This document shows, in pieces, positions 40,520 to 52,020 of a stretch of DNA of 64,000 bases. Position 1 is the first letter of the stretch. Every line of letters starts with the position of its first letter. A model generated the notes under the pieces. It saw only the letters and a list, made by a program, of their open reading frames with translations, was not told where the DNA came from and did no database searches. A program made the translations under genes and the position numbers. Location of the stretch: assembly GCA_030527795.1 (NCBI GenBank), contig JAUNAB010000002.1, forward strand, positions 1 through 64,000, in the 5' to 3' direction. This DNA is from Pasteurellaceae bacterium (GTDB lineage: Bacteria > Pseudomonadota > Gammaproteobacteria > Enterobacterales > Pasteurellaceae).

Positions 40520-41398
40520 GTGGAAAATCGCTTTCAATTTCCAACATTTAAACAATTATTCCCTGTTGAAAAACGTTGGGGAAAACGCTTACGCGAATTT
40601 TTGCGTTATCACCTTCGCCGTATTTTTTACCAAAACCAAATTCAACAATTTTGCCAATTTCTAAATCAGCATCCGCATTGGATCCCGTTGTTTACTAATA
40701 ATTATTACAACGTCAATACGTTATTAGCTAAATATTGCGATCAGCGTTTTAATGTCGCACAACGTTTACATGCATTACAAGATAATTTTAGACTCGCAGA
40801 GCAATATTTAGGCAAAGAAATTTGTAATAAATTAATTCAAAAAGAAAAAATTTGTCTAGCACAGCTAACCGATGAATTGTCTTTATTTTTAACCATTAAC
40901 GAAATTGATCCCTTTGAAGGTTTTTTTGCATTAAACATTCAAAATGCGCGTGAACAACATATTTATGATGCATCATTTAGTTTTTTATCACCAAATAAAT
41001 TATTAATTGCGTCTATTCAAGGTCCAAATAGCGATGATGCACAAGAGCGAGTTAAATTAGCGACCAAAGAATTACATGGCGCACGACCAATGTATTTATT
41101 AGTTGATGCTTTTCGGATATTTAGCCGTCAAATTGGTGTTGAATTATATGGCATCGCACATAAAAATCAATCTAAATACCGTTGGAACGATCACACAAAG
41201 CTATTATTTAATTACGATAATTTTTGGCAAGAAAATCAAGGAAATCTCGTTGCTGAAGACTATTGGCAACTCCCCTGCCATATTGAACGAAAAACGTTAG
41301 ATAAGATCCCGAGTAAAAAACGTTCAATGTATCGTAAACGTTTTGAGATGTACGACAACTTAGTTACCCAATTACAATCTATTTTTAGTGAGAAATAA
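40520..41398 (+). CDS. VirK/YbjX (DUF535) family protein
   Basis: A 292-residue cytoplasmic protein of the DUF535 family (VirK of Shigella, YbjX of E. coli). It is recognised from the middle region [24 protein letters not shown], the IASIQGPN segment and the C-terminal [27 protein letters not shown]. VirK homologues are tied to resistance to antimicrobial peptides and lipid A-related changes, but no mechanism is visible. The start is GTG at 40520, with AAGGAT before it. The stop lies one base before the cmk start. Confidence 0.85.
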   Translation: MENRFQFPTFKQLFPVEKRWGKRLREFLRYHLRRIFYQNQIQQFCQFLNQHPHWIPLFTNNYYNVNTLLAKYCDQRFNVAQRLHALQDNFRLAEQYLGKEICNKLIQKEKICLAQLTDELSLFLTINEIDPFEGFFALNIQNAREQHIYDASFSFLSPNKLLIASIQGPNSDDAQERVKLATKELHGARPMYLLVDAFRIFSRQIGVELYGIAHKNQSKYRWNDHTKLLFNYDNFWQENQGNLVAEDYWQLPCHIERKTLDKIPSKKRSMYRKRFEMYDNLVTQLQSIFSEK

Positions 41399-41399
41399 A

Positions 41400-42074
41400 A
41401 TGCAACCTATTGTTATTACTGTTGATGGCCCAAGTGGTGCAGGCAAAGGTACCCTATGCTACGCGTTAGCGCAAAAACTGGATTTTGTTCTACTTGATAG
41501 CGGTGCGATTTACCGCGTGGCAGGGCTTGCCGTTTCAAAAAATAAACTCGATTTTAATGATGAAGCGGCAATAGTGAATTTGATCAATAAATTAACGATC
41601 ACATTTTCAACTAAAAATGGCGAAGTCAGCGTATTACTCAATAACGAAGATGTCAGTCAACAAATTCGCACTCAAGAAGTTGCAGAATTTGCATCCAAAA
41701 TTGCCGTCTTTCCCTTAGTTCGCCAAGCCTTGCTACAACTGCAACAAGATTTTGCTAAACAAGGAAAAGGGCTCATTGCTGATGGGCGAGATATGGGAAC
41801 CGTTGTTTTCCCACAAGCTCAGGTAAAATTATTTTTAGATGCTAGCGCAGAAGAAAGGGCAAAAAGACGTTATAAACAGTTGCAAAACAAAGGAATTAAT
41901 GGTAACTTTGCACAGATTTTAGCCGAGATTAAAGAACGTGATGAACGTGATCGTAATCGTGCGGTGGCACCACTTAAACCTGCTTCTGATGCACTCTTAC
42001 TCGATAGCACAGAATTATCAATTGATGAAGTGATTGCGCAAGCGTTGAGTTACATTCAGCAAAAATTAAGCTAA
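41400..42074 (+). CDS. cmk: Cytidylate kinase
   Basis: A 224-residue NMP kinase for CMP and dCMP. The P-loop is GPSGAGKGT (10-18). The motifs [22 protein letters not shown] and RRYKQLQ are typical. I chose the ATG at 41400, one base after the VirK-like gene; a GTG 12 bases upstream is possible but would overlap it. It precedes rpsA, the order found in most enterobacteria and H. influenzae. Confidence 0.95.
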   Translation: MQPIVITVDGPSGAGKGTLCYALAQKLDFVLLDSGAIYRVAGLAVSKNKLDFNDEAAIVNLINKLTITFSTKNGEVSVLLNNEDVSQQIRTQEVAEFASKIAVFPLVRQALLQLQQDFAKQGKGLIADGRDMGTVVFPQAQVKLFLDASAEERAKRRYKQLQNKGINGNFAQILAEIKERDERDRNRAVAPLKPASDALLLDSTELSIDEVIAQALSYIQQKLS

Positions 42075-42195
42075 AATCAGCAGTAGGGATTATCCCTTAT
42101 CCTGTTTATTCAAGGATGGATAAACAATTATTCTCAACCCCACTTGTTATGGATTTTTAAGTGGACGTTATTAACATTTATTTAGAAGATTAATT

Positions 42196-43845
42196 ATGTC
42201 AGAATCTTTTGCTCAACTATTTGAAGAATCATTAAAAGACCTTGAAACTCGTCAAGGTTCAATCGTTAGCGGTACCGTTGTTGCTATCCAAAAAGGCTTT
42301 GTGCTTGTTGATGCAGGTTTAAAATCAGAATCAGCAATCCCAGTGGAAGAATTCCAAAACGTACAAGGTGAGTTAGAAGTTAAAGTTGGTGATGTTGTCA
42401 ATGTTGCTTTAGACGCTGTTGAAGATGGTTTCGGTGAAACTAAACTTTCTCGCGAAAAAGCGGTTCGTCACGAATCTTGGATCGAATTAGAAAAAGCATA
42501 CGAAGAACAAGCAACCGTTATCGGTTTAATCAATGGCAAAGTGAAAGGTGGATTCACAGTTGAGCTAAACGGCGTACGTGCATTCTTACCAGGTTCATTA
42601 GTTGATACGCGTCCTGTTCGTGATGCAGACCACTTATTAGGTAAAGAATTAGAATTCAAAGTTATCAAATTAGATCAAAAACGTAACAACGTTGTTGTTT
42701 CTCGTCGTGCAGTGATTGAATCTGAAAACAGTCAAGAACGTGATCAAGTACTTGAAAACCTAGAAGAAGGTTCAGAAGTTAAAGGTATCGTTAAAAACTT
42801 AACAGATTACGGTGCATTCGTTGACTTAGGCGGTGTTGATGGTTTATTACACATTACCGATATGGCTTGGAAACGTGTTAAACACCCTAGCGAAATCGTA
42901 AATGTAGGTGATGAAATCACTGTTAAAGTATTGAAATTTGATAAAGATCGTACCCGCGTATCTTTAGGCTTAAAACAATTAGGTCAAGATCCTTGGGCTG
43001 CAATCGCACAAAATAATCCTGTAAATAGTAAATTAACAGGTAAAGTAACCAACTTAACTGATTATGGTTGCTTCGTTGAAATTTTAGAAGGCGTTGAAGG
43101 ATTAGTTCACGTTTCTGAAATGGATTGGACAAACAAAAATATTCACCCATCTAAAGTTGTTAGCCTAGGTGATGTTGTTGAAGTAATGGTATTAGAAATT
43201 GATGAAGAACGCCGTCGTATTTCTTTAGGTTTAAAACAATGCAAACCTAACCCTTGGTTACAATTTGCTGAAACACATAATAAAGGCGATAAAGTTGAAG
43301 GTAAAATCAAATCAATTACTGACTTTGGTATCTTCATCGGTCTTGAAGGTGGCATTGACGGTTTAGTTCACTTATCAGATATTTCTTGGAATATCCCAGG
43401 TGAAGAGGCTGTGCGTAACTACAAAAAAGGCGATGATGTTGCTGCAGTAGTATTACAGGTTGATTCAGCAAAAGAACGTATCTCTTTAGGTATCAAACAA
43501 TTAGAAGAAGATCCATTCAATAATTTCGTTGCTATCAATAAAAAAGGTGCTGTAGTTTCTGCTAAAGTGATTGAAGCAGATGCAAAAGGTGCTAAAGTTG
43601 AATTAAGTGGTGGTGTTGAAGGTTACATCCGTGCAGCTGACTTAACCAATGAAGTTGCAGTCGGTGATGAACTTGAAGCAAAATATACGGGCGTTGATCG
43701 TAAAGCACGTATCGTTCACTTATCAGTAAAAGCGAAAGATCAAGCTGAAGAAGCGGCAGCAGTTGCAACGGTGAATAACAAACAAGAAGAAGTTGCTATT
43801 CCAAATGCAATGGCTGAAGCATTCAAAGCGGCTAAAGGTGAATAA
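42196..43845 (+). CDS. rpsA: 30S ribosomal protein S1
   Basis: A 549-residue ribosomal protein that captures mRNA for initiation. Six S1 (OB-fold) repeats are visible at about 21-87, 105-171, 192-260, 277-347, 364-434 and 451-520. The first two bind the ribosome and the rest bind RNA. E. coli S1 is 557. The 121-bp region before it may act as an autoregulated leader, as in E. coli, but I see no decisive structure. No uptake-like repeat lies within this gene. Confidence 0.97.
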   Translation: MSESFAQLFEESLKDLETRQGSIVSGTVVAIQKGFVLVDAGLKSESAIPVEEFQNVQGELEVKVGDVVNVALDAVEDGFGETKLSREKAVRHESWIELEKAYEEQATVIGLINGKVKGGFTVELNGVRAFLPGSLVDTRPVRDADHLLGKELEFKVIKLDQKRNNVVVSRRAVIESENSQERDQVLENLEEGSEVKGIVKNLTDYGAFVDLGGVDGLLHITDMAWKRVKHPSEIVNVGDEITVKVLKFDKDRTRVSLGLKQLGQDPWAAIAQNNPVNSKLTGKVTNLTDYGCFVEILEGVEGLVHVSEMDWTNKNIHPSKVVSLGDVVEVMVLEIDEERRRISLGLKQCKPNPWLQFAETHNKGDKVEGKIKSITDFGIFIGLEGGIDGLVHLSDISWNIPGEEAVRNYKKGDDVAAVVLQVDSAKERISLGIKQLEEDPFNNFVAINKKGAVVSAKVIEADAKGAKVELSGGVEGYIRAADLTNEVAVGDELEAKYTGVDRKARIVHLSVKAKDQAEEAAAVATVNNKQEEVAIPNAMAEAFKAAKGE

Positions 43846-43863
43846 TTTCACTATCTAAATTAG

Positions 43864-43888
43864 ACTGGTGCATTATCAATGCACCAGT
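43864..43888 (+). terminator. Hairpin terminator of rpsA
   Basis: A perfect 11-bp stem ACTGGTGCATT / AATGCACCAGT with a 3-nt loop (ATC), 18 bp after the rpsA stop. The following U-tract is weak (TATTAACATT), so termination may be partial. Confidence 0.7.
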
Positions 43889-43982
43889 TATTAACATTAC
43901 ATATGTTAGCTAATCTAACCATTTTTATTAAAAGAATTGTTACATTATCTAACTAAAACAAATGAGAAATAAGGATGACATT

Positions 43983-44261
43983 ATGACAAAATCAGAACTT
44001 ATCGATGCGTTGATGCCTAAACATCCAAATCTCCCTGCTAAATCTATTGAAAATGCCGTAAAAGAAATTATCGATCAGCTTTCGTCTTCATTAGAAAATG
44101 GCAATCGAATTGAGATCCGCGGTTTTGGTAGTTTTTCATTGCACTTTCGTCAACCTCGTATAGGACGTAATCCAAAAACAGGTGAACAAGTTAAACTTGA
44201 TGCAAAATCTGTACCACACTTTAAAGTGGGTAAAGAATTACGTGAACGTGTAAACGTTTAG
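43983..44261 (+). CDS. ihfB: Integration host factor subunit beta
   Basis: A 92-residue DNA-bending protein of the HU/IHF family that pairs with IhfA. The DNA-inserting beta arm carries the proline motif [14 protein letters not shown] (about 63-76), and [11 protein letters not shown] lies before it. I chose the ATG at 43983, with AAGGA ten bases upstream; a longer reading adds seven residues. It follows rpsA in the usual order and has its own terminator. Confidence 0.95.
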   Translation: MTKSELIDALMPKHPNLPAKSIENAVKEIIDQLSSSLENGNRIEIRGFGSFSLHFRQPRIGRNPKTGEQVKLDAKSVPHFKVGKELRERVNV

Positions 44262-44278
44262 TCATCATATTAAATAAT

Positions 44279-44332
44279 AAAAACGACACTAGCAAACTAC
44301 CAAAATGAATGTAGATTAAGTGTCGTTTTTTA
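44279..44332 (+). terminator. Terminator of ihfB
   Basis: A 12-bp perfect stem AAAAACGACACT / AGTGTCGTTTTT around a 28-nt loop that contains a small inner CTAC/GTAG pair, ending in TTTTTT. It lies between ihfB and lapA. Confidence 0.75.
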
Positions 44333-44376
44333 ATGTACTTTTATTGTATAAACTATTTACGATTTGGAGAAAGATT

Positions 44377-44673
44377 ATGATTAAATATTTTCTAGCATTA
44401 ATTATTGTACTTGCGATTATCATTGTAGCAATTACCGTTGGGGCGAATAACGATCAAATAATTACATTTAACTATGTTATCGCCCAAAGTGAATTTAAAC
44501 TGTCAACACTTGTTGCAATCTTATTTGGATTTGGCCTTATCCTTGGTTGGTTTATCACGGGCTTTTTTTACCTTAAACTTAAATTTAAAAATATAGCATT
44601 AACACGCCAAGTTAAACGTCAAACACAGCAAATTACTGAACTTAGTGCCAGTCGCGATAAGGCTAATGCATAA
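44377..44673 (+). CDS. lapA: Lipopolysaccharide assembly protein A
   Basis: A 98-residue inner-membrane protein with two helices (about 3-25 and 42-65) and a short cytoplasmic coiled-coil-like tail. LapA partners with LapB in control of LPS amount. The ATG at 44377 has GGAGAA upstream; a longer reading adds 19 residues without a ribosome site. Its stop overlaps the lapB start by one base (TAATG), so the pair is coupled. Confidence 0.9.
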   Translation: MIKYFLALIIVLAIIIVAITVGANNDQIITFNYVIAQSEFKLSTLVAILFGFGLILGWFITGFFYLKLKFKNIALTRQVKRQTQQITELSASRDKANA

Positions 44674-45851
44674 TGCTTGAGTTACTCTTTCTACTATTGC
44701 CGATTGCCGCTGCTTATGGATGGTATATGGGGCAACGTAGTGCAAAGAAAGATCAGGATGATATAAGCAATAAACTCTCTCGAGATTATGTCACTGGAGT
44801 CAATTTTTTATTATCTAACCAAACAGAAAAAGCTGTTGATTTATTTTTAGATATGTTGCAACAGCAAGAATCAGAAAATGAAATCGAACACCATTCACAA
44901 TTTGAAGCGGAATTAACGTTAGGCAACTTGTTTCGTTCACGTGGCGAAGTTGACCGTGCATTACGTATTCATCAATCCCTTGAACGTAGCCCAAAATATA
45001 GCTTTGAGCAAAAATTACTCGCCAAACAACAACTCGCTAAAGATTTTATGGGCGTTGGTTTTTTTGATCGAGCGGAAAATCTCTACATACAATTAGTTGA
45101 CGAACCTGAATTTGCACAAGGTGCATTACAGCAACTCGCCATTATTTATCAAAAAACAAAAGAATGGAAAAAGGCGATTAATGTAGCCGAAAAACTTGCT
45201 AAAATAATGCCACAAGAAGACAATATGGAATTGGCACAATACTATTGTGAATATACCAAATCCTTATCTTCTCAAGAAGCAAAAAAATTATTGCAACAAG
45301 CATTAAACATATCTCCAACTTGCATAAGAGCCTCTATGTTATTAGGTCAACAACTAATTGATGAGCAAGACTATTCAAATGCCATACCAATACTAGAGAA
45401 TGTGCTTAATCAGAATCCAAATTACATTGGTGAAGTCCTGTCCAATATTAAAATCTGCTATCAACAGCTAAATCAATTAGATAATTACGAATTCTTTCTC
45501 ATTAAAGCAAGCCAAGAATATAAAAACAGTACGGTTGATCTCGCTCTCGCAGAGTTAATAAGCAAAAAAGATGGGCAATCTGCAGCCCAAAATACAATCT
45601 ATCAACAACTCGGACGAAATCCAAGTTTGCCTTTATTCTATCGCTTTATTGAGTACCAAATTGATGATGCAGAACAAGGACGTGGGCGTGAAAGCTTAAT
45701 CCAACTACATCATTTAGTCGAAGAACACCTAAAACAAAGCTTTGAATATCGCTGTATAAATTGTGGTTATCAAAGCCATAAATTAATCTGGAATTGTCCG
45801 TCTTGTCGCCATTGGGAAACTGTTAATCCATATCAACGTATTGAAAATTAA
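44673..45851 (+). CDS. lapB: Lipopolysaccharide assembly protein B
   Basis: A 392-residue protein with an N-terminal membrane helix, a long array of TPRs and a C-terminal rubredoxin-like zinc knuckle (C361, C364, C375, C378). In E. coli LapB (YciM) brings LpxC to FtsH for degradation and so sets LPS synthesis. The target LpxC is encoded about 2.4 kb away on the other strand in this window. Length is close to E. coli (389). Confidence 0.94.
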   Translation: MLELLFLLLPIAAAYGWYMGQRSAKKDQDDISNKLSRDYVTGVNFLLSNQTEKAVDLFLDMLQQQESENEIEHHSQFEAELTLGNLFRSRGEVDRALRIHQSLERSPKYSFEQKLLAKQQLAKDFMGVGFFDRAENLYIQLVDEPEFAQGALQQLAIIYQKTKEWKKAINVAEKLAKIMPQEDNMELAQYYCEYTKSLSSQEAKKLLQQALNISPTCIRASMLLGQQLIDEQDYSNAIPILENVLNQNPNYIGEVLSNIKICYQQLNQLDNYEFFLIKASQEYKNSTVDLALAELISKKDGQSAAQNTIYQQLGRNPSLPLFYRFIEYQIDDAEQGRGRESLIQLHHLVEEHLKQSFEYRCINCGYQSHKLIWNCPSCRHWETVNPYQRIEN

Positions 45852-45862
45852 GAGGAATTATA

Positions 45863-46567
45863 ATGGATACCAAAATAATTGTCGCACTCGATTATGAAAG
45901 TGAAAATGAAGCCCTATCGCTAGTAGATCAGCTTGACCCCAGCCAATGCCGCTTAAAAGTGGGTAAAGAAATGTTTACCACACTTGGGACACATTTTGTC
46001 AAGCAGCTACAAGATCGTAAATTTGATGTTTTTCTTGATTTAAAATTCCACGATATTCCTAATACCGTGGCTCGTGCCGTACGTTCAGCAGCAGATCTTG
46101 GCGTTTGGATGGTTGATCTACACGCAAGCGGTGGTTTGCGTATGATGGAAGAATCCAAAAAAATTCTTGAACCTTATGGTAAAGATGCACCAATACTCAT
46201 TGCGGTTACCGTCTTAACTAGTATGGAAGATCTTGATTTATTACAAATCGGCATCAATTCATCCCCACTTGAACAAGTTATTCGCCTTGCCCATTTAACA
46301 CAACGGGCAGGATTAGATGGCGTCGTATGTTCCCCACAAGAAGTCGATGTCTTACGCAAAAACTTAGGAAAAGATTTTAAATTAATTACTCCAGGTATTC
46401 GTCCAATTGGTTCAGAATTTGGCGATCAACGCCGAGTGATGACGCCAACCGCTGCCATCCGTTCAGGTTCAGACTATTTAGTTATCGGTCGTCCAATTAC
46501 GCAAGCAAAAGATCCTGCAGCTATCTTAAATTCAATTAACCAATCTTTAGCAGGAATTACAGCGTAA
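45863..46567 (+). CDS. pyrF: Orotidine 5'-phosphate decarboxylase
   Basis: A 234-residue TIM-barrel enzyme that makes UMP. The catalytic tetrad region is [10 protein letters not shown], with D59, K61 and D64, plus an upstream Lys in LKVGKEMF. The phosphate-binding C-terminal motif ITPGIRP and later IGRPIT are present. AGAGGAA precedes the ATG. The stop overlaps yciH by one base. Confidence 0.96.
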   Translation: MDTKIIVALDYESENEALSLVDQLDPSQCRLKVGKEMFTTLGTHFVKQLQDRKFDVFLDLKFHDIPNTVARAVRSAADLGVWMVDLHASGGLRMMEESKKILEPYGKDAPILIAVTVLTSMEDLDLLQIGINSSPLEQVIRLAHLTQRAGLDGVVCSPQEVDVLRKNLGKDFKLITPGIRPIGSEFGDQRRVMTPTAAIRSGSDYLVIGRPITQAKDPAAILNSINQSLAGITA

Positions 46568-46884
46568 TGAATGATCATCTCGTTTATTCAACTGAACTTG
46601 GACGCATAAAACCAGAAAAAGAGCCTTCTATCCGCCCTAAAGGCGATGGGATTGTACGCATACAACGACAAGTAAGTGGTCGTAAAGGTGCGGGCGTAAG
46701 CCTAATTACAGGGCTAGATTTAGAAGACAACGAACTTAAATTACTCGCCGCAGAATTAAAAAAACGCTGTGGTTGCGGCGGCTCAGTAAAAAACGGCAAT
46801 ATTGAAATTCAGGGGGAGAAGCGTGAATTACTCAAACAATTGCTTGAACAAAAAGGGTTTACCGTCAAATTAGCTGGCGGTTAA
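46567..46884 (+). CDS. yciH: SUI1/eIF1-like protein YciH
   Basis: A 105-residue homologue of eukaryotic initiation factor eIF1. The conserved core GVSLITGLDLEDNELKLLAAELKKRCGCGGSVK is recognised in parts (about 39-72), with IEIQGEKRELLKQLLEQKG following. In bacteria it influences initiation fidelity under stress. Its ATG overlaps the pyrF stop (TAATG). Confidence 0.94.
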   Translation: MNDHLVYSTELGRIKPEKEPSIRPKGDGIVRIQRQVSGRKGAGVSLITGLDLEDNELKLLAAELKKRCGCGGSVKNGNIEIQGEKRELLKQLLEQKGFTVKLAGG

Positions 46885-46890
46885 TGGCTC

Positions 46891-46932
46891 AAACCGCGGT
46901 CAAATTTTAATTCAAATTTTGACCGCGGTTTT
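46891..46932. terminator. Bidirectional uptake-repeat hairpin terminator
   Basis: AAACCGCGGTCAAATTT and its inverse (cores 46893-46900 and 46922-46929) between the convergent yciH and pheA genes. Confidence 0.82.
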
Positions 46933-46938
46933 CTTATG

Positions 46939-48102
46939 CTAACTAGACACACTCGCAGGCTCTACAATTTCAGTAGGATAGCAACCAAGTACTTTCAAGA
47001 AACTGCTATATAATTTAAGTTGTTGTAATGCTTGTTGCGTATCAGGATGATGAATATTTGCTTCAATTTCCAGATAAAACATTTCTTCCCAAGGTTTACC
47101 GTAAATCGGGCGAGATTCCAATTTTGTCATTCTAATTTGATGCTGTTTCAATACTAACAGTGCATCGACCAATGCGCCCGCTTGCTGCCCCGTACTCATC
47201 ATAATTAACGTTTTCGTACGAATTTGTGGCGATACTTGTACAGCTTTTCGTGCAACCACAATAAAACGGGTAATATTATTTGGCTGATTTGCTATTCCTG
47301 CTTTCAACACCTGCAAACCATATAATTCTCCCCCTTCTTCATTGCCTAATGCGGCAATGTTAGGTTTATTGAGACTCGAAACCAATTGTATTGCGTGAGA
47401 ACTACTCTCACAATATTCAATATGCACACGATTTAAACCTCGAATAAATTGACTACATTGTTGGATCACTTGGGGATGGCTGTACAGCGTATCAATTTGA
47501 TTTAATTCAACAAATTCGTTTACTAAAACACAATGTTTGATAGGATAGACTAACTCTCCCACAATAGAGAGATTGGTATGCTGCAATAAATCATACACTT
47601 CATTAATTGAGCCTGATGTCGTATTTTCTAGTGGCAATACGCCATAATCTGCTTCTTCACTAAGGACTTTATCAAAAACTTCATCAAAAGAGTGACAGCT
47701 CATTTCAACAATCGATTTTTGGTAACGTGTTGCATAATTACGAGCTGCTAAATTGGAATAAGAACCACGCTTACCTAAAAATGCAATTTTCATTGCTAAT
47801 TCCGTATTCTCATTCAATTTTTTCTGCAAATAAACCTGTTGAGTTAATACTGAATCTTCAATGATACGCTGAAAAATTTGAGTTATATATTGCGGTTCGA
47901 GCTGATAACCTTCATTATTCGCATAATTAATAAGATCTTTTAATAATAATTGCTCACGATCGGTATCACGCAAGGGCTTTTTATTCACTTCCTTACTTCT
48001 TGCTACATCAAAAGCAAGACGATGCCTCTCCGATAATAACTTAAGTAAACTGCGATCAATATGAGTAATCTGTTGCCGAATATCCGATAAATCTAATGAC
48101 AT
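46939..48102 (-). CDS. pheA: Bifunctional chorismate mutase / prephenate dehydratase
   Basis: A 387-residue P-protein for phenylalanine synthesis. The AroQ chorismate mutase covers about 1-90. The dehydratase covers about 104-285, with the TRF motif at 278-280. The ACT regulatory domain (about 297-380) has GALV (309-312) and ESRP (329-332), which bind phenylalanine for feedback inhibition. AAGGAA lies before the ATG. I saw no phenylalanine-rich leader peptide or attenuator upstream. It follows lpxC as in H. influenzae. Confidence 0.96.
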   Translation of the reverse strand: MSLDLSDIRQQITHIDRSLLKLLSERHRLAFDVARSKEVNKKPLRDTDREQLLLKDLINYANNEGYQLEPQYITQIFQRIIEDSVLTQQVYLQKKLNENTELAMKIAFLGKRGSYSNLAARNYATRYQKSIVEMSCHSFDEVFDKVLSEEADYGVLPLENTTSGSINEVYDLLQHTNLSIVGELVYPIKHCVLVNEFVELNQIDTLYSHPQVIQQCSQFIRGLNRVHIEYCESSSHAIQLVSSLNKPNIAALGNEEGGELYGLQVLKAGIANQPNNITRFIVVARKAVQVSPQIRTKTLIMMSTGQQAGALVDALLVLKQHQIRMTKLESRPIYGKPWEEMFYLEIEANIHHPDTQQALQQLKLYSSFLKVLGCYPTEIVEPASVSS

Positions 48103-48184
48103 AAAAATTCCTTAGTGTATTCAATATCATTGTAGAAAAATATCAGTATATGGGAAATTCAAGAAAAATAAAGAGTAGAAAAAG

Positions 48185-48213
48185 AAATAAGGGTACAAAA
48201 TGTACCCTTATTT
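48185..48213 (-). terminator. Rho-independent terminator of lpxC
   Basis: A perfect 13-bp stem AAATAAGGGTACA / TGTACCCTTATTT with a 3-nt loop. On the minus strand it is followed by a T-rich run. It ends the long ftsI-to-lpxC transcription unit before pheA. Confidence 0.88.
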
Positions 48214-48231
48214 TCATTAGTTAATGAATAA

Positions 48232-49149
48232 TTAAATAAAGACTTGCGAAGGAACAATATAACCTTGTGGGACATTCTCTTTATCATCAAATGTTGCAAA
48301 TTCCCAAGCCTGTTGATTATCTAATAATGCTCGTAATAATTTATTATTCAATCCATGACCTGATTTATAGGCTTTGAAATCACCAATGATATTATAGCCA
48401 CACATAAATAAATCACCAATCGCATCAAGCATTTTATGGCGAACTAACTCATCATTAAAACGTAAACCATCTTCATTTAATACACGATAATTATCTAAAA
48501 CAATCGCATTATCTAAACTACCACCAAGCGCTAAGCCTTGTGATTGAAGATATTCAATATCTTTCATAAAAGCAAACGTCCGCGCGCGGCTAATTTTTTG
48601 TACAAAATTTTGTGCCGAAAAATCTAGCTCATAATGGCTCACTTTTTTACTAATCGCAGGATGTTGAAAATCAATAGTAAAACCTAAACGAAAACCATTA
48701 TGCGGTGCGATCTCAGCCCATTTATCGCCATCTTCAACACGAATTTTTTGTTTTACACGAATAAATTTCTTTGGCGCATCTTGCTCTTCAATACCTGCAT
48801 CAAGTAATAAATAAACAAATGGACTCGCGCTACCATCCATAATTGGAATTTCAGGTGCGTCCACTTCAATTATTAAATTATCTAATGCTAAACCTGCTAA
48901 TGCAGCGTTCAAATGTTCAACCGTCGAGATCCGAACACCTTGATCATTAATAAGACAGGTACAAAGCATTGTATCACGCACTGAATGTGCGTTCGCTGGA
49001 AACCCGACAGCAGGATCTAAATCAGTTCGATAATATACTATTCCCGTATTAGGTGCAGCAGGGCGTAACGTTAGGGTAACTTTATTACCACTATGTAATC
49101 CTACGCCTGTCACTTTGACAGATTGTTTTAATGTTCTTTGTTTGATCAT
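48232..49149 (-). CDS. lpxC: UDP-3-O-acyl-N-acetylglucosamine deacetylase
   Basis: A 305-residue zinc enzyme at the committed step of lipid A synthesis. Zinc ligands are His79 (VEHLNAAL), His238 and Asp242 ([10 protein letters not shown]), as in E. coli LpxC, also 305 residues. The C-terminal tail recognised by FtsH in enterobacteria is here VPSQVFI, hydrophobic at its end. The gene ends the dcw cluster after ftsZ. LapB in this window is the likely regulator of its stability. Confidence 0.97.
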   Translation of the reverse strand: MIKQRTLKQSVKVTGVGLHSGNKVTLTLRPAAPNTGIVYYRTDLDPAVGFPANAHSVRDTMLCTCLINDQGVRISTVEHLNAALAGLALDNLIIEVDAPEIPIMDGSASPFVYLLLDAGIEEQDAPKKFIRVKQKIRVEDGDKWAEIAPHNGFRLGFTIDFQHPAISKKVSHYELDFSAQNFVQKISRARTFAFMKDIEYLQSQGLALGGSLDNAIVLDNYRVLNEDGLRFNDELVRHKMLDAIGDLFMCGYNIIGDFKAYKSGHGLNNKLLRALLDNQQAWEFATFDDKENVPQGYIVPSQVFI

Positions 49150-49192
49150 AAATTTTTCTCAATTAAATAAGTATGATACTAAGAGATCAACA

Positions 49193-50437
49193 TTATTTAT
49201 TATTTAAAAAACCAGGCTTAAACATTTGTTCAGGTTGCAATTTCGGTACTTCACGAATTGGCGGTTTTTCTTCCACTACAGCTTGTCCAACTTGCTGCTG
49301 TGCATATTGCATTGTTTGTCCTGATTGTTGGTTATAAGCAACATTTTGATTGCTCATCTGACCTTGTCCAAACTGTGGACGATTTGGTGCTAGGCTACTT
49401 GTTGGTTCATCAATTTCACCGATTCCTGTAGCCACAATGGTTACACGAATTTGATCTTCCATTTCTGGAATTAAGGTTGTCCCGACGACCACAGTTGCAT
49501 CTTCAGAAGCAAATTCTTTAATGGTATTGTTAACTTGATAGAATTCTTCAAGCATAAGATCCATACCAGAAATCACATTGACTAAAACGCCACGGGCACC
49601 TTTCAAATCAACATCTTCCAATAATGGACTTGCTACAGCTTCACGAGCAGCTGCCTCTGCTCGACCATCACCAGCAGTACCATGCGCAACCCCAGTTCCC
49701 ATCATTGCTCGACCCATTTCAGACATTACGGTTCTCACATCGGCAAAGTCTAAATTGATTAAGCCAGGGGAGGTAATCATATCGGCAATACCCATCACCG
49801 AATTACGTAAAACATCATTCACTTCAGAAAATGCGTTAGATAAGGTTATCTTATTGCCTAACACTTTTAACAATTTCTCATTTGGAATAATGATAATAGA
49901 ATCAACGTACTTAGAGAGTTCTTTTACTCCCAATTCAGCAAAAGCCATCCGCTTTTTCATTTCAAATGCAAAAGGTTTCGTCACAACCGCAACGGTCAAA
50001 ATCCCCAACTCTTTTGCGATTTGAGCAATCACGGGGGCAGCACCTGTTCCTGTACCACCACCCATACCTGCAGCGATAAACACCATATCCGCACCTTCTA
50101 ACATCGCACGAATTGCATCCTGATCATCTTCCGCCGCTTTTCGCCCTACGTTTGGGTTTGCACCTGCACCAAGTCCTTTTGTTTGAGTCGCACCAATTTG
50201 CACTGTTTGCTGAACTAGGCTTTTGCGTAATGCCTGAGCATCAGTATTGACTGCATAGAACAAAATTTCACCATGTTCATCACTGACCATTGAATCTTCA
50301 CTAACTAAGTTAGCTCCGTTGCTCGTCATACTCGCAACCATATGGTTTACGGCATTACCACCGCCACCGCCGACACCAATTACTTTAATCAGTGTACGAC
50401 CGATCTCGTCAAATCCATAATCAACTGGCTCAAACAT
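49193..50437 (-). CDS. ftsZ: Cell division protein FtsZ
   Basis: A 414-residue tubulin-like GTPase that forms the division ring. The signature GGGTGTG is at 126-132, with AVNTDAQAL at 62-70 and the T7 loop region [12 protein letters not shown]. About 17 extra residues (roughly 36-59) sit before AVNTDAQ compared with E. coli. I recall the same insertion in H. influenzae. The C-terminal peptide ends FKPGFLNNK rather than the usual DIPAFLR motif that binds FtsA and ZipA. GGAGAG precedes the ATG. Confidence 0.97.
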   Translation of the reverse strand: MFEPVDYGFDEIGRTLIKVIGVGGGGGNAVNHMVASMTSNGANLVSEDSMVSDEHGEILFYAVNTDAQALRKSLVQQTVQIGATQTKGLGAGANPNVGRKAAEDDQDAIRAMLEGADMVFIAAGMGGGTGTGAAPVIAQIAKELGILTVAVVTKPFAFEMKKRMAFAELGVKELSKYVDSIIIIPNEKLLKVLGNKITLSNAFSEVNDVLRNSVMGIADMITSPGLINLDFADVRTVMSEMGRAMMGTGVAHGTAGDGRAEAAAREAVASPLLEDVDLKGARGVLVNVISGMDLMLEEFYQVNNTIKEFASEDATVVVGTTLIPEMEDQIRVTIVATGIGEIDEPTSSLAPNRPQFGQGQMSNQNVAYNQQSGQTMQYAQQQVGQAVVEEKPPIREVPKLQPEQMFKPGFLNNK

Positions 50438-50499
50438 TTATTCTCTCCGTCAACGCTAGATCGCTCTAACATTTATCTAAACTAAATCTAAATATTACT

Positions 50500-50527
50500 A
50501 TTGTAGATGAAAAATTAAAATTATCAA
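50500..50527 (-). promoter_or_regulatory. Putative ftsZ promoter
   Basis: On the minus strand TTGATA (50522-50527), 16-bp spacer, TACAAT (50500-50505), 62 bp upstream of the ftsZ start in the 178-bp ftsA-ftsZ gap. This would allow extra ftsZ transcription within the cluster. Confidence 0.5.
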
Positions 50528-50615
50528 AACTTTGACCACAAATTATTAAAAAAATTTCATTAAAATATCAAAACACACTAAAATTTGTTGTCAATATTGG
50601 CAAAATCAACTGATT

Positions 50616-51923
50616 TTAAAATTCATCTTTTACTTTACTGCCCGTTTTTTTCATCCAATTCCAAACTTTTGTCAGTAGCCCTTCATCCGTATCGCCAAAT
50701 CCACCTTGAATTTTGTCATTATCAGAGTGGTAGAAATTATATTGCAATAATCCGAGTACGGTTGCATATTGTGGTTTATTCACATAATCGGTTAACCCCT
50801 TGATTTTTAAAGGATATCCTATACGAACATGAGAACCAAATACTTCACTGGCACACTTCGCTACGTCATCCATTTGTGCACCACCGCCCGTTAAGACAAA
50901 ACCTGCAATAAGATCTTTTTTAATTCCCTTTGCGGTCAATTCTGCATATAAAATTTCTAATTCTTTTTTAACCACATCAAGTAAATCGCCATAACATAAT
51001 GAAGTGACATCAACAATCTGTGATTTCGTGAATGTGCGTGGTGCACTACCGCCTAATCCCGCCACTTCCACTTTCTTCTTAGAATAGGCTTCAGCTAATT
51101 CCGCATTAGGTTTCACCGCACTCCCATAGCTCACTTTAATCCGCTCGGCTTCATTACGAGAAGTTGTTAAACTTTGAGCTAAATAGTCAGTAACGGTATT
51201 GCCACCGTAGGGAATGACTTTACTATAACGCAAGGCACCATTGGTATAGACCATAATATCCATTGATCCACCACCAAAATCAATTAAACAAACGCCTAAA
51301 TCTTTTTCATCTTCAGTTAATACTGAATAAGCAGACGCAAGCCCTGAAAAAACAACTTGTTCAACATTTAAACCACAGCTTTCTACTGCTTTTTGTAAAT
51401 TTGTTAACCAAGCTCGATGACAAGCGATTAAATGAGCTTGTGCTTTCAGACGAACGCCATTTAAATCTAATGGATTAATAATGTTCTTTTGATTATCCAC
51501 CTCAAATTCTTGTGGAATAACATGTAATAAATTTAATCCTTCACCAATACTTACCGAGCTAGCAATATGCATTGCCTCATCAATTTCATCTTGGGTTACT
51601 GAGCCGCCAGCAATAGGCACAAAACCACTCTCATTTAGGCTGCGAATATGCTCCCCGGTAATTGCTAAGGTAACACTCATAATTCGTAAATTACTTTCCG
51701 AGCCGCTCCCCATTGATTCAGCATTTTCAATAGCACGTTGAATTGAACTTTTAACCGCGGCTAAATCAATAATACTACCTTTATCGATCCCTTTTGCTGG
51801 ACAGCTACCAACACCAATCACATTTGCCACACCATCAGGCAACATTTCTGCGGCTACCGCCACCACTTTTGAGGTGCCAACTTCTAAACCCACTACAATT
51901 TTCGATTCATCAATTTCTGTCAT
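50616..51923 (-). CDS. ftsA: Cell division protein FtsA
   Basis: A 435-residue actin-like protein that tethers FtsZ to the membrane. Actin-fold phosphate loops are visible in [10 protein letters not shown] near residue 11 and [12 protein letters not shown] near 215, with [11 protein letters not shown] later. The C-terminal amphipathic membrane-targeting helix is [16 protein letters not shown]. It lies between ftsQ and ftsZ in the standard order. Confidence 0.96.
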   Translation of the reverse strand: MTEIDESKIVVGLEVGTSKVVAVAAEMLPDGVANVIGVGSCPAKGIDKGSIIDLAAVKSSIQRAIENAESMGSGSESNLRIMSVTLAITGEHIRSLNESGFVPIAGGSVTQDEIDEAMHIASSVSIGEGLNLLHVIPQEFEVDNQKNIINPLDLNGVRLKAQAHLIACHRAWLTNLQKAVESCGLNVEQVVFSGLASAYSVLTEDEKDLGVCLIDFGGGSMDIMVYTNGALRYSKVIPYGGNTVTDYLAQSLTTSRNEAERIKVSYGSAVKPNAELAEAYSKKKVEVAGLGGSAPRTFTKSQIVDVTSLCYGDLLDVVKKELEILYAELTAKGIKKDLIAGFVLTGGGAQMDDVAKCASEVFGSHVRIGYPLKIKGLTDYVNKPQYATVLGLLQYNFYHSDNDKIQGGFGDTDEGLLTKVWNWMKKTGSKVKDEF

Positions 51924-52020
51924 ATTTACACTTCACTATGTATTAATCACATCATTTAGATTTTATTCTTTTTCCCAAAACCGCGGTCAAAAATACCGTT
52001 ATTTTTTTAATATTAGCCCA

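Noticed and set aside
49578..50024. A 148-codon open frame antisense to ftsZ
   Set aside because: It is the complement of conserved FtsZ sequence and has no ribosome site. Its length reflects codon bias on the other strand.
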